The notes under the pieces: model-generated | Told to the model about the DNA's origin: nothing | What the model saw: only the letters and a program-made list of their open reading frames with translations | Databases searched by the model: none | From: Chloroflexota bacterium | Lineage (GTDB): Bacteria > Chloroflexota > Dehalococcoidia > JACPEP01 | Reading direction: 5' to 3' | DNA length: 32,365 bases | NCBI GenBank assembly: GCA_016183425.1 | Contig: JACPEP010000018.1 | Span: forward strand, 1-32,365 | Made by a program: the position numbers and the translations under genes | In this document: positions 7,535-15,883 of the stretch, one piece after another | Position numbering within the stretch: the first letter of the stretch is position 1 | Layout: the number at the start of each line of letters is the position of its first letter

Positions 7535-8494
7535 TTGAACCTAGTGGAGGCAATGAAATATGCCCACATCCCCCTGGCACTGAACGGCAAGGCAGGGGAA
7601 GAGGTGATGATCTTAACCGATAGTCGCACCGATCCCCTTATCGGACAGGCCCTGGCAGCGGCGGCTTTTGAAATGGGTATGGAGCCAACCCTAATGACCA
7701 TCGTCGCCCGAGCCGCCCACGGCCACGAGCCCCCCAAAGGAGCCGCCGAGGCCATGAAAGGGGTCTTTCTCCTCATTTGCGCCACCTCCACGGCCATGAC
7801 CCATACCGACGCGGTACGGGGCGCCCTCCGTCAGGGAGTCAAATATATCTCCATGCCCAGTATTACACTGGATATGCTATGCAACGGCGCCGCCACCGCC
7901 GACTACCAAGAGGTGGACCGCATCACAGCCACTGTAGCAGACATCCTCAACCGTGGCAGTAAGGTGCGCGTCACCTCCCCCCAAGGCACCGATTTGGTTC
8001 TCAGCATCGCCCAGCGGCCCTGTTTTCCCCTCTCAGGTATCGTACACCCCGGCACCATAGCCGGCTTCCCTGACGGTGAGGCAGCCATAGCGCCGGTGGA
8101 GGGCACGACGGAAGGAACGCTGGTCTTCGATCAGACCATGCACACCATGGGTCTCCTCACCGAGCCTATAGCTTTCACTGTGTCCAAGGGGAGGGTAGTG
8201 GAAGTGCGGGGCGGCGCCCAGGCTAAGGCCCTGGAGGAGCTGTGGCAGCGTCACGGAGATGATAACTCTCGCCAAATAGGGGAGTTCGCCGTGGGCACCA
8301 ACCCCAAGGCGCGCATCAGTGGCAATGCCACTGAGGATAAGAAGCGAGCCGGCACCATCCATATCGGACTAGGTGACAACTCCACTCTAGCGGGAAAGGT
8401 TGTCAGCGCCACCCACCTGGATGGCGTCCTTTCTCAGCCCACGGTTTGGGTGGACGGGCATCTGCTGGTGGATGGTGGAAAGCTAAAGGTCTGA
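7535..8494 (+). CDS. Aminopeptidase T / leucyl aminopeptidase-like (M29-related)
   Basis: 319 residues starting at a TTG, supported by GAGGAGG seven bases upstream. The C-terminal half has the pattern seen in thermophilic-type aminopeptidases of the M29 group: GEFAVGTNPKARISGNATED, HIGLGDN, and HLDGVLSQPTVWVDGHLLVD, which together carry Glu, His and Asp metal-ligand candidates. The N-terminal half is an alpha/beta domain binding the other side of the active site. It is shorter than typical M29 enzymes of about 400 residues, and NicX-type dihydroxypyridine dioxygenases share the fold, so exact substrate is uncertain. Expected role: metal-dependent removal of N-terminal residues from peptides in the cytoplasm. 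The MscS gene follows 26 bases after the stop. Confidence 0.75.
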   Translation: MNLVEAMKYAHIPLALNGKAGEEVMILTDSRTDPLIGQALAAAAFEMGMEPTLMTIVARAAHGHEPPKGAAEAMKGVFLLICATSTAMTHTDAVRGALRQGVKYISMPSITLDMLCNGAATADYQEVDRITATVADILNRGSKVRVTSPQGTDLVLSIAQRPCFPLSGIVHPGTIAGFPDGEAAIAPVEGTTEGTLVFDQTMHTMGLLTEPIAFTVSKGRVVEVRGGAQAKALEELWQRHGDDNSRQIGEFAVGTNPKARISGNATEDKKRAGTIHIGLGDNSTLAGKVVSATHLDGVLSQPTVWVDGHLLVDGGKLKV

Positions 8495-8520
8495 GCCAGC
8501 CTTTCTGAAGGTTGGATGCC

Positions 8521-9372
8521 ATGCCTATCCCCGAGTCTATCATAGCGGTGGGCCTTCGCATTCTCCTCATTGCTGCCTTTTCTTTCCTCTTGGACATGGT
8601 CATCAAAAGGGTGATCCCCGGGGCATTGAACCGCGCCCTGGTCAAAGAGAGAGGCGCTCTACTGGTAGAGGAGGCCCTCAAACGAGCTAAAACCCTGTCT
8701 GGCGTCGCCACCAAGACCGCAACGGTGGTGATCCTGGCTATCGCTACCTTCATGGCTCTATCGGCTTTGGGTATAGACATCGCTCCGCTCCTCACCGGAG
8801 CTGGCATCGTCGGTATCGCTCTGGGCTTCGGCGCCCAAAGCCTGGTGAAGGATATCATCAGTGGCCTTTTCATCCTCCTGGAAAACCAGTACAGCAAGGG
8901 AGATGTGGTGGGCATCGCTGGTGTTTATGGCCTGGTAGAAGATGTGAATCTGCGGCGTACCGTCCTCCGGGACCTGGACGGCACGGTACATAGCGTGCCC
9001 AACGGAACTATTACCACCTCCAGCAACCTGACCCGGGAATATTCCCGAGTCAATATAAACGTCTCCGTAGCCTACAAAGAGAACCTGGACCACGTTATTC
9101 GGGTGCTGAACCAGGTAGGCCAAGAATTGGCCCAAGACGAGACGTACGGACCCTTCATCCTGGAGGCCCCTAAGGTGCTCCGGGTGGACGCCTTAGAAGA
9201 ATCGGGCCTGGCCATCAAAATCCTGGGTACTACCAAGCCCAGCAAACAATGGGACGTCATGGGTGAGCTTCGGAAACGCATAAAAGAAGCTTTTGACCGG
9301 GAGGGCATCGAGATTCCTTTCCCGCACCGGGTGATAATCGGCCGGCCGCCCCCCGCAGGAAAGTTGGGATAG
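8521..9372 (+). CDS. MscS-family small-conductance mechanosensitive channel
   Basis: 283 residues from the ATG at 8521 (AAGG nine bases upstream; an in-frame TTG at 8512 is less likely). Three membrane helices occupy residues ~5-110. The pore helix region IVGIALGFGAQSLVKDIISG with the following FILLENQYSKGD is the signature of MscS TM3 and the start of the beta domain. The soluble part (residues ~125-275) has the beta and alpha/beta vestibule; VPNGTI is the usual conserved turn. Function: releases solutes on membrane tension during osmotic downshift. It neighbours trehalose synthesis genes, so this stretch may serve osmotic adaptation. Confidence 0.93.
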   Translation: MPIPESIIAVGLRILLIAAFSFLLDMVIKRVIPGALNRALVKERGALLVEEALKRAKTLSGVATKTATVVILAIATFMALSALGIDIAPLLTGAGIVGIALGFGAQSLVKDIISGLFILLENQYSKGDVVGIAGVYGLVEDVNLRRTVLRDLDGTVHSVPNGTITTSSNLTREYSRVNINVSVAYKENLDHVIRVLNQVGQELAQDETYGPFILEAPKVLRVDALEESGLAIKILGTTKPSKQWDVMGELRKRIKEAFDREGIEIPFPHRVIIGRPPPAGKLG

Positions 9373-9389
9373 GGTGCGCTAGAGGCGGT

Positions 9390-10229
9390 ATGCCCCACCT
9401 CTTTGATCATCTATCCTCCGTCGCTAGGGTCCTGTCCTACACCCCATTAGGGCTGATCACCGATGTGGATGGCACCATCAGCCCCATTGCCCCCTCCCCC
9501 TACGAGGCCAGAATATCCTCCGGCTGCCGACAGAGCCTGGCTCGTCTTGCCCGTCACCTGGCCCTGGTAGCCGCCATCTCCGGACGCCGTGCGCGAGAGT
9601 TGCGTCACCTGGTGGGCCTCCCCGGCCTGGTCTACGTGGGGAACCACGGGCTGGAGCGCTGGCATAAGGGCAAGGTGAAGCTCTCACCACGCATTGACCG
9701 CTACCGTCCCAGAGTGGTTACAGTGCTGCAGGAGCTTGCCCAACATCTCACCATTCCTGGAGTGTATTTAGAGGACAAAGGGGTCATAGCAGCTATCCAC
9801 TACCGACGGTGTCCCCAACCTGATGTGGCTCGGGAAGCGATACTCGCCCACGTATCTGAAAAAGGGTGGGACAAGGAGTTCCTGATAATGGAGGGACGAA
9901 GGGTGGTGGAACTGCGACCAGCCTTGTCGGTGAACAAGGGAACAGTGGTAACCCAGCTTGCCCATGAATACCGGCTCCGGGGCATCCTCTATATGGGGGA
10001 CGATACCACAGACGTGGATGCCTTTCGGGCTTTACGCCAGCTAAAGGAAGCGGGAGTGGTGGGCTACGCCGTGGGGGTAGTGGAAGATGAGACGCCCGGG
10101 GAAGTAAAGGCCGAGTCAGACCTTAACTTGAGGGGAGTGGCAGAGGTGGAGCGGTTTCTAGAGTGGTTGGTCTCACGGGTTGCTATGCCAGGGCCAGAAG
10201 ATCCTCAAACTGGCGACAAAGCCATGTGA
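9390..10229 (+). CDS. otsB: Trehalose-6-phosphate phosphatase
   Basis: 279 residues of the HAD superfamily. DVDGT at 25-29 supplies the nucleophile Asp25 and acid/base Asp27. SGR near residue 64 is motif II. The lysine in LSVNKGTVV serves as motif III, and MGDDTTDVDAF near residue 205 is motif IV. It dephosphorylates trehalose 6-phosphate to trehalose in the cytoplasm. It starts 18 bases after the mscS stop with AGAGGCGG as ribosome site, so the aminopeptidase, mscS and otsB genes probably form one operon. Its last 47 bases overlap the 3' end of otsA on the other strand, an unusual convergent arrangement for two enzymes of the same pathway. Confidence 0.93.
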   Translation: MPHLFDHLSSVARVLSYTPLGLITDVDGTISPIAPSPYEARISSGCRQSLARLARHLALVAAISGRRARELRHLVGLPGLVYVGNHGLERWHKGKVKLSPRIDRYRPRVVTVLQELAQHLTIPGVYLEDKGVIAAIHYRRCPQPDVAREAILAHVSEKGWDKEFLIMEGRRVVELRPALSVNKGTVVTQLAHEYRLRGILYMGDDTTDVDAFRALRQLKEAGVVGYAVGVVEDETPGEVKAESDLNLRGVAEVERFLEWLVSRVAMPGPEDPQTGDKAM

Positions 10230-11736
10230 TAATATCCTCCTGAAATACTATGCGCCGCAGGTTTTCTGCCCTCTGCCGTCGCTCTTCCTTAGACATGGTG
10301 ATGGCAGTGTAGATAGCCTGGGCCGTGCCCTCCAGGTCAGCCGGGGCGACGGAGATGGCGTACTCACCCAGTTGCTCGTAAGCACCTACCGTTTCCGATA
10401 AGATGAGAACACCGTGGCGCCGATTGACAACGGGGCCCTCCTTGGCCACCAAGTTCATGCCATCGATGACGGGATTGACCAAAAGCACGTCGTAAAGACT
10501 CATGGCAGCAATAGCCTGAGGATAGTTGTTTTCCATGAAGGTGGTGATGGGTTGCCAGTTTTCGTCCCCATACTTGGCATTGATAACGGACACAATTTGG
10601 TTTACCTCCGCCATATATTGCCGATACTGGCGAATCCTGGTGCGAGAAGGGACCAGAAAAGCAAGAAAGGCCAGCCGACCGCGAAACTGAGGATAACGCT
10701 CTAAAAACATATCGAAAGCCCTAAAACCCCGCACGATATTCTTGCTGGGCTCGACCCTATCCACCCGCATTAGGGTTATCTCCCTGATAAGGCGACGTAA
10801 TTTCTCCTCATGCTCCCTTACCCTTGGCGTGCGTAACAGACGTTGTATACCGTCCACGTCGATGGAAATAGGATAGGCGTTGACCGTGGTCAGGTGACCT
10901 CTGTGCCACAAAGTACGCCGTCGGTAGTCCACTTCTGCCCCTTCCAAGAAAGATTCGCAGGTATGAAGAAAGTTGTGCACATCCCGCTGGCTCTGCAAGC
11001 CGACGATGTCATTGCTACACAGGTTCTCACAGATAGCGTGGCGCATAAAGGAGGGGAGAAGCTGCCAATAGGCCGCCGCCGGCCAAGGGATATGAATAAA
11101 GTGCTGGAGGACAGCTCGAGGCAGGTGCTGCCTCACATATCCAGCCGTCAAATAGAGGTGATAATCATGTAGCATGACAAAGGGAGCCATCTCATCCCGC
11201 TGCGCCTCTTCCACGATAGCCCTGGCGAAGGCCTCGTTAACGGGTACGTAGCCATTCACCCAGGCATCGTACGCAGCGGCACCCACATTGGGGGTGTAGG
11301 GGGAATTCCACATGTAGTGCTGCAAAAACCAAAGAAGGGGATTACATAAAACGTTATAATACTTGTGGTAAACGTTTCGTGGCGAAACCACGAAGCGAAG
11401 GACAAGGTTCTGCCCTGCTATAGGGGGACGCAGACTCTCACCCTGGGCGCTTTCCGCCGCTATCCGATCTCCCTCCCCCATGGCGCTGGCCACCCAGGTG
11501 ACCTCCACGTGCTGGCTGGCACTGCTCAGGGCAGTTACCACCCCGCCACTGCCCCGGCGACATTGGAGACCAGCCCCATTCTCGGCCATATAATACTCCA
11601 CTGGCCCCCGATTGCTGGCCAGAATGAGGCGGCGCTTAGCCAGTAACTCTCGAGATAGATCGGCAAGATGATGGTGATGATCTTGGGAGAGGGAAAGCAT
11701 GGCCGTCATTACGTCCATTCCATTCTGGGTAGACAA
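10183..11736 (-). CDS. otsA: Trehalose-6-phosphate synthase (GT20)
   Basis: 517 residues. NRGP at 42-45 and GSGGVVTAL at 62-70 are the N-terminal glycosyltransferase-family 20 motifs. HDYHLYLTAGYVR near 190-202 and HIPWP near 215 bind acceptor glucose 6-phosphate. RVEPSKN near 318 and DGMNLVAKEG near 425 bind the nucleotide-sugar donor. It makes trehalose 6-phosphate, the substrate of the convergent otsB. The start is uncertain: a TTG at 11736 fits the predicted promoter but has only GGGG nearby; ATGs at 11718 and 11709 are alternatives. A DHHHHL stretch at about residue 19 precedes the conserved domain. Confidence 0.92.
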   Translation of the reverse strand: MSTQNGMDVMTAMLSLSQDHHHHLADLSRELLAKRRLILASNRGPVEYYMAENGAGLQCRRGSGGVVTALSSASQHVEVTWVASAMGEGDRIAAESAQGESLRPPIAGQNLVLRFVVSPRNVYHKYYNVLCNPLLWFLQHYMWNSPYTPNVGAAAYDAWVNGYVPVNEAFARAIVEEAQRDEMAPFVMLHDYHLYLTAGYVRQHLPRAVLQHFIHIPWPAAAYWQLLPSFMRHAICENLCSNDIVGLQSQRDVHNFLHTCESFLEGAEVDYRRRTLWHRGHLTTVNAYPISIDVDGIQRLLRTPRVREHEEKLRRLIREITLMRVDRVEPSKNIVRGFRAFDMFLERYPQFRGRLAFLAFLVPSRTRIRQYRQYMAEVNQIVSVINAKYGDENWQPITTFMENNYPQAIAAMSLYDVLLVNPVIDGMNLVAKEGPVVNRRHGVLILSETVGAYEQLGEYAISVAPADLEGTAQAIYTAITMSKEERRQRAENLRRIVFQEDIITWLCRQFEDLLALA

Positions 11737-11763
11737 ACCCCAAGAAGAAGCACCACGCTGGCC

Positions 11764-11792
11764 ACTTTAACATATTATAGGTAGGATTTCAA
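11764..11792 (-). promoter_or_regulatory. Promoter of otsA
   Basis: Minus-strand TTGAAA (11787-11792), 17-base spacer, TAAAGT (11764-11769). The predicted transcription start is about 20 bases upstream of the TTG codon at 11736. Confidence 0.45.
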
Positions 11793-11986
11793 CGCAATGT
11801 GCCATAGAGTACCCGACGCGGCTTTTCCCAGTAACTGGACAGCCGGAAGGGAAGAGGATACGCCTATCGAGGCGGCGGCGATAATCAATTGATTTATGAG
11901 ACCGTCACACTAGGAACCCATTGATCTAGTTATGTCCAAGGGCAACAGCCTGAACAAGGTGGCTAAGAACCTCACGAGCATAATGG

Positions 11987-12002
11987 GGGGGTGGCGCCCT
12001 TA
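11987..12002. repeat. 16-base inverted repeat, copy at the 3' end of the membrane-protein gene
   Basis: GGGGGTGGCGCCCTTA. Its exact reverse complement lies at 12453-12468. This copy begins four bases beyond the stop codon of the 12006-12410 gene, so it is in the 3' untranslated part of that transcript. Confidence 0.7.
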
Positions 12003-12005
12003 GGG

Positions 12006-12410
12006 TTAAGAAGCCTCCTGGCCCCGGGGGTAAACGACTATGAGGACCACGGCCAGAATCAAGCTGATGGTGCCAAAGATCCAACTCGAGACCGCGGCAT
12101 CCGGAACCACCACCAGATTCACGTAGACGGTTGACACCAGGAAGTCCAGCAATCCGAAGGCAATGAAGAACTTGATCAGCCCCAGGTTCTTTGGGGGGTC
12201 AAGAAGGGCGATGACGCCACCCACTACCATCGCCAGAGCTGAGCTACCCAAAAAGGTCATGTAACCTTGAATAGCTGGGTTAAAGGACTCCTTGAAAAAC
12301 CCTTCGTGCGTCTGCTGAGGCATAAACAGCATGCTCAGTCCAAAGAAAAGGGCTATCAGCGTGTTGATGGCCAGCACCACCCGTATGGTGTTGAGCTTGG
12401 TTGTAGACAT
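12006..12410 (-). CDS. Four-helix membrane protein of unknown function
   Basis: 134 residues with four predicted membrane helices (roughly 8-30, 47-68, 77-98 and 106-127) joined by short loops and ending in a YPRGQEAS tail. No family-specific motif is recognised. Start at 12410 is supported by GAGGAGG eleven bases upstream. It has its own promoter at 12477-12504. The gene is flanked by perfect 16-base inverted repeats that would let the two ends of its mRNA pair. Neighbours (otsA, a GH99-like lipoprotein) give no clear functional hint. Confidence 0.75.
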   Translation of the reverse strand: MSTTKLNTIRVVLAINTLIALFFGLSMLFMPQQTHEGFFKESFNPAIQGYMTFLGSSALAMVVGGVIALLDPPKNLGLIKFFIAFGLLDFLVSTVYVNLVVVPDAAVSSWIFGTISLILAVVLIVVYPRGQEAS

Positions 12411-12452
12411 AGGTTACGAATCCTCCTCTCTTAGAATAAACGCCTTGGGTTA

Positions 12453-12468
12453 TAAGGGCGCCACCCCC
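12453..12468. repeat. 16-base inverted repeat, copy in the 5' leader of the membrane-protein gene
   Basis: TAAGGGCGCCACCCCC on the plus strand, exact reverse complement of 11987-12002. It lies 2-17 bases downstream of the transcription start predicted from the promoter at 12477-12504, hence at the very 5' end of the mRNA. Confidence 0.7.
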
Positions 12469-12476
12469 AGGGGCCT

Positions 12477-12504
12477 ATTATACAAGAACTGCGGAACTGC
12501 ACAA
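12477..12504 (-). promoter_or_regulatory. Promoter of the four-helix membrane protein
   Basis: Minus-strand TTGTGC (12499-12504), 16-base spacer, TATAAT (12477-12482). It puts the transcription start near 12470, giving a leader of about 60 bases. Confidence 0.5.
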
Positions 12505-12560
12505 TACCCCGTTCGCTCTTTCCTCCCTTTGCTGTCCCAAATGCCTAAGTAGCTCCCGGC

Positions 12561-12600
12561 CCCAGCCCTTCCGGCAAGGTCTTTGCCTGGCGAGGCTGGG
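12561..12600 (-). terminator. Hairpin downstream of the GH99-like lipoprotein gene
   Basis: Nested stems CCCAGCC (12561-12567) with GGCTGGG (12594-12600), and inner CCGGCAA with TTGCCTGG. It starts 11 bases after the stop codon. No T run follows on the minus strand, so intrinsic termination is doubtful; it may act as a 3'-end stabilising structure. Confidence 0.4.
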
Positions 12601-12611
12601 TACGCAGCGCC

Positions 12612-13823
12612 CTACCAGCACAAAGCACTATCGGACTTAAAGGTGCCCGCGAACTCCCTGGTTAGGTCAAAATACCTTTCCCCGTAAGAGACGCTCGGTT
12701 CGATCTGGGTGCCCTCCACCCATTCGTTGAAGCTGGCGATGTAAATCCAGTCCGGTCGGCTCTCACATGCCTTTTCGAAGGTCTTGCGGTAAAACAAGCC
12801 ATCCTCTCGGTCTCTTCTGCTGGGCGGAGAGGGGTCGCGCAGATCGGGCATGTCAGCGGCACGAGTGTCATCCCAACCCGGCATTGTGGTTGCCACCCAG
12901 ATTTTGGGCGCCGCCAGAGTAGTCGCCCACTGCCTTACCTGGTTCCCCCAACGAGGGAGCTTGAGGTAGTCATCAGGGTAGTCCCGGTGGGTTATCTTGA
13001 TCACATAAAGGCCGTCGAAGACCGTTAGATAAGAGGGGTCGAGACCTTCGGCAATCCAGATTTGATCGTTATTGGGGTCTACCTTCGATCGAATCTGGCG
13101 CCAAGCTGCCTTGGGATCCACCGCACCATCAGGGACCCTCAGCATATCAGTGAAAAAGATCACCGGCTTCCCGTCTACTTTAAAATAGTTTGGATGGTTG
13201 CCATAAGTGGCCACAATATACCCCAGAGCGTTCGCAAAGCTCTCCTGGCTTTTTGATCTGTAAAGGCTTGTCTGCACGGCAACAGTGGATCTGAAATCAG
13301 TTCCCCTGGAGGCGGCAAGAAGCTTTGCCAGGTTCCTATCGGTTCTATCCCCTCGTTCCAACCAAGCGCTCACGAAACCGTCGATACCTAGACTTCTAGC
13401 CTGAGCGATGTGCCTTGCTATCATAGCCGAATTATCAGAGTTATAGGGGGCAACCGGCCTATCAGAGGTTATACCCCTGTTCCAGACACCCTCGTCGTAC
13501 CAGGGATAGTAAGCGGCCAAAATAACCCTACCAAATGACGACCTGGGACGCGCCATTTCCGTGGGCTCTACCACCGGCATTGGGGTTCTGGACAATACAG
13601 TTGGCGCCTCGGTGCTGTTATCCGTCGCCGCATCTGTTACGTCCTCGGGCGCCTTTTCCATGGTCACGGCAACAGCCGGTGTCTCCGAAGGTGGGGCGGA
13701 TTGCTCGGACGTAGGGGCTTCCAGAGTAGCCGGTGGCCACAGATTAAAGGTTTGCGAGGCCCGAACCGGGCTGCAAGCAGCAAAGACGATGGACAGAATC
13801 AATAAACAGACAAGACGTTTCAT
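12612..13823 (-). CDS. GH99-like glycoside hydrolase lipoprotein
   Basis: 403 residues from the ATG at 13823, chosen because it begins a lipoprotein signal peptide (MKRLVCLLILSIVFAAC, lipidated Cys17). Residues ~25-95 are a Ser/Thr/Pro/Glu-rich linker. The domain from ~97 to the end resembles GH99/GH71-like and WbsX-like proteins: AAYYPWYDEG near the start, a GIDGFVSAW strand, and the C-terminal SFNEWVEGTQIEPS motif whose acidic residues are probably catalytic. Predicted role: membrane-anchored, extracytoplasmic cleavage of a mannose-containing or related glycan; the substrate is inference. An upstream extension to 13874 would bury the signal peptide and is rejected. An extended -10 (TGGTACAAT) lies upstream near 13890. 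Confidence 0.72.
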   Translation of the reverse strand: MKRLVCLLILSIVFAACSPVRASQTFNLWPPATLEAPTSEQSAPPSETPAVAVTMEKAPEDVTDAATDNSTEAPTVLSRTPMPVVEPTEMARPRSSFGRVILAAYYPWYDEGVWNRGITSDRPVAPYNSDNSAMIARHIAQARSLGIDGFVSAWLERGDRTDRNLAKLLAASRGTDFRSTVAVQTSLYRSKSQESFANALGYIVATYGNHPNYFKVDGKPVIFFTDMLRVPDGAVDPKAAWRQIRSKVDPNNDQIWIAEGLDPSYLTVFDGLYVIKITHRDYPDDYLKLPRWGNQVRQWATTLAAPKIWVATTMPGWDDTRAADMPDLRDPSPPSRRDREDGLFYRKTFEKACESRPDWIYIASFNEWVEGTQIEPSVSYGERYFDLTREFAGTFKSDSALCW

Positions 13824-14034
13824 AGCCACCCTTCCCCTCAGAAAAGAGCTCCGAGAGCGACCTGCCCCAGACAACCAATAATTGTACCACTGAGAAAGCT
13901 AGAAAGGCGTGTGGGAACTGGTTAAATTGCCTCTGGGGCTAGAGGAGACGGTCTCCCGGGCCCGACTGAAGAGAGCGTCAAACGTTTCCTGGAAGTCGTG
14001 CCGCTCTACGATCCCTGTCCGGACGGAAATTTAG

Positions 14035-15168
14035 TCACCACTGGACAAACATGGGCATGACCACGTGGAGGTAGCTTTCGGAGCCCACGGGGCGTAAGAC
14101 ACCGGGGCTGGAGGGGCTGGTGGTCTCCAGAGCCACTTCTTCTTCATCAATGACACCCAACACATCCATAAGATAGGTGCTATTGAAGGCGATTTTGGCT
14201 CCTTCGCCGTCCACCGTGGCGTCGATCTCCCCCGTATTGTCTCCGTACTCCTCGGCACGAGCGGAGATGGCCATTCTACCCGGAGATAATTCCCCTCCGG
14301 GCGTTACCTGAATACGGATGATGCCGCTGCCATCCCGAGCGAAGATGGAGGCCGTTCGAGAGGCTCTCTGGAAGTCGGACACCGTCACCACGGCCCGGCT
14401 TTGGTAGCTTTGGGGAACAAGCTGGTTATAGTTAGGGAAAGTACCCTGGATCAGTTGAGAGACCATGACCACATTCTTAAGGCGAAAGAGTACCTGGTTC
14501 TTGGCGGCGCTGATGGCCAGTTGGACCGGCTCCGTCTCATCGCCCAGAAGACGGTTCAATTCCGACAAGCTCCGCGCCGGAATGATAACCTCCATCTTCT
14601 CGGCCACCGGCGTAGCCAGGGACAGCTTTCTGATGGCCAGACGGAAGCCATCGGCGGTGGCCAAGGTTGCCTGATTGCCCTCCAGCCTGAAGTGAACGCC
14701 GGTGAGAACAGGACGGGTATCATCAGTGGCGGCAGCAAAAACCACTTGGGTAATGGCGGAACGTAGCCCCACCGGATCCAAGCTGATGATAGACGCCTCA
14801 TCTATCATAGGGATAGGCGGAAAGTCCTCGGCATCCATGCCATTGATGCGAGCCTCGAAGCGAGCACAACGTAAGCCGAGGACACGCTGGCGCGGGGAGA
14901 GGTTCATATCGATGCGCTCGTTGGGCAAGGAATTGACAAATTCGCTGAGCAAGCGAGCGGGAATGGCGATGGCCCCTTCCTCTTCCACTTTGGCCCCTAT
15001 CCAGCAAGTAATGGCAATTTCCAGATTGGTGGCCGATAGTTTCAACCGGGACTGGTCGATGCTCAGAAGGACATTGTTGATCATGGGCAAAGTAGTCTTG
15101 CCGGCCACGGCCCGCCCCACCACACCCAACCCCTTGCTCAAGTTCTCTTGAAGACAAGAAACCCGCAT
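14035..15168 (-). CDS. dnaN: DNA polymerase III beta subunit (sliding clamp)
   Basis: 377 residues, the normal length of the bacterial clamp, with three similar domains. MRVSCLQENLSKGLGVVGRAV opens the N-terminal domain, TDDTRPVLTGVHF opens the second, and the terminal VVMPMFVQW matches the conserved PMR/MPM-type C-terminus. The protein forms a dimeric ring that tethers the replicative polymerase. It stands alone here, not beside dnaA or recF, next to molybdenum-cofactor genes, under its own promoter at 15201-15229. A GGGGGG run seven bases before the ATG is the likely ribosome site. Confidence 0.96.
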   Translation of the reverse strand: MRVSCLQENLSKGLGVVGRAVAGKTTLPMINNVLLSIDQSRLKLSATNLEIAITCWIGAKVEEEGAIAIPARLLSEFVNSLPNERIDMNLSPRQRVLGLRCARFEARINGMDAEDFPPIPMIDEASIISLDPVGLRSAITQVVFAAATDDTRPVLTGVHFRLEGNQATLATADGFRLAIRKLSLATPVAEKMEVIIPARSLSELNRLLGDETEPVQLAISAAKNQVLFRLKNVVMVSQLIQGTFPNYNQLVPQSYQSRAVVTVSDFQRASRTASIFARDGSGIIRIQVTPGGELSPGRMAISARAEEYGDNTGEIDATVDGEGAKIAFNSTYLMDVLGVIDEEEVALETTSPSSPGVLRPVGSESYLHVVMPMFVQW

Positions 15169-15200
15169 TTTTGTTCCCCCCCTCTATATTTCGAAAGTGC

Positions 15201-15229
15201 AGTATACAGCTTCGCCCAACATATGGCAA
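15201..15229 (-). promoter_or_regulatory. Promoter of dnaN
   Basis: Minus-strand TTGCCA (15224-15229), 17-base spacer, TATACT (15201-15206). The predicted transcription start is about 26 bases before the dnaN ATG. Confidence 0.6.
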
Positions 15230-15379
15230 TCATAGTGAGCAGGGACAGCGGCCTTTCCCGAAACGCTAGATAATGAGCCCTGAAGCCGGAGCTGACTAAT
15301 GCACTGCAACGCCTGTCTCCCCCCTAAGCTGTAGTAGCGTCGTCGTCCAACTACAGAAGTAGGTACACCCCCGGGGAAG

Positions 15380-15850
15380 TTAAACAACAAAGGGGCGTAT
15401 CCCGTAGTAGGTGTCGTTTTCCAGGAGGCGCTCTATTACCGCTGTGGAAAGATCGCGACGCACGTCCTGGTGGGCCATCCACTCCTTCAGGCGTTGGCAA
15501 ACCCCATCGGCAGTCAAGGGCTGATTGGCGTTGGCCAAGAAAATACGAAAGATAGCCTCCAAAAGGGGCCACCTTACGCTGATAAAGTCCTGCTTCTTGG
15601 CACAGCAAGTGCCAATAGTAGTGAAGGGATCCTCGCCGTAGGGGATCTTTCGCATCTCGAAGACCACTTTGCCGCTGGTTTCGTCCACTACCGGCACTCG
15701 AACCTCCGTTTCTTCCTTGCCCACCCGCCGCTGACAGCCTTGACACATTCGACTCCGGGCTATGAACGCAAAAGAGCGCCCCTTTTCCTGGTACCACCTG
15801 ACATCTATAAAGTAGCGACGTTCATCCTTTTCCTTTTCAGGGTTATTCAT
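15380..15850 (-). CDS. Small conserved-looking cysteine protein of unknown function
   Basis: 156 residues, soluble. Cys36-x2-Cys39 (MCQGCQRR) and Cys82-Cys83 (GTCCAKK) could form a split zinc site. The C-terminal part (residues ~92-155) is helical with a winged-helix feel (LLEAIFRIFLANANQPLTADGVCQRLKEWM). The frame starts at an ATG with AGAGGGAG just upstream, 33 bases after mobB, so it is probably the last gene of the mobA-moeA-mobB operon. I do not recognise the family. Possible roles include a small Zn-dependent nucleic-acid binding protein; this is inference from the Cys pairs and helical region only. Confidence 0.7.
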   Translation of the reverse strand: MNNPEKEKDERRYFIDVRWYQEKGRSFAFIARSRMCQGCQRRVGKEETEVRVPVVDETSGKVVFEMRKIPYGEDPFTTIGTCCAKKQDFISVRWPLLEAIFRIFLANANQPLTADGVCQRLKEWMAHQDVRRDLSTAVIERLLENDTYYGIRPFVV

Positions 15851-15883
15851 GGCTCCCTCTTCTGTTTTCTCTTTTTCATAAAC

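Noticed and set aside
11883-11894. 12-base palindrome AATCAATTGATT between otsA and the small membrane protein gene
   Set aside because: AT-rich short palindrome with no promoter or gene start nearby; can arise by chance.
13920-14060. Possible C-terminal gene remnant (EESVKRFLEVVPLYDPCPDG) downstream of dnaN on the plus strand
   Set aside because: Short, no start or ribosome site, and its end overlaps dnaN antisense; too little to call a pseudogene.
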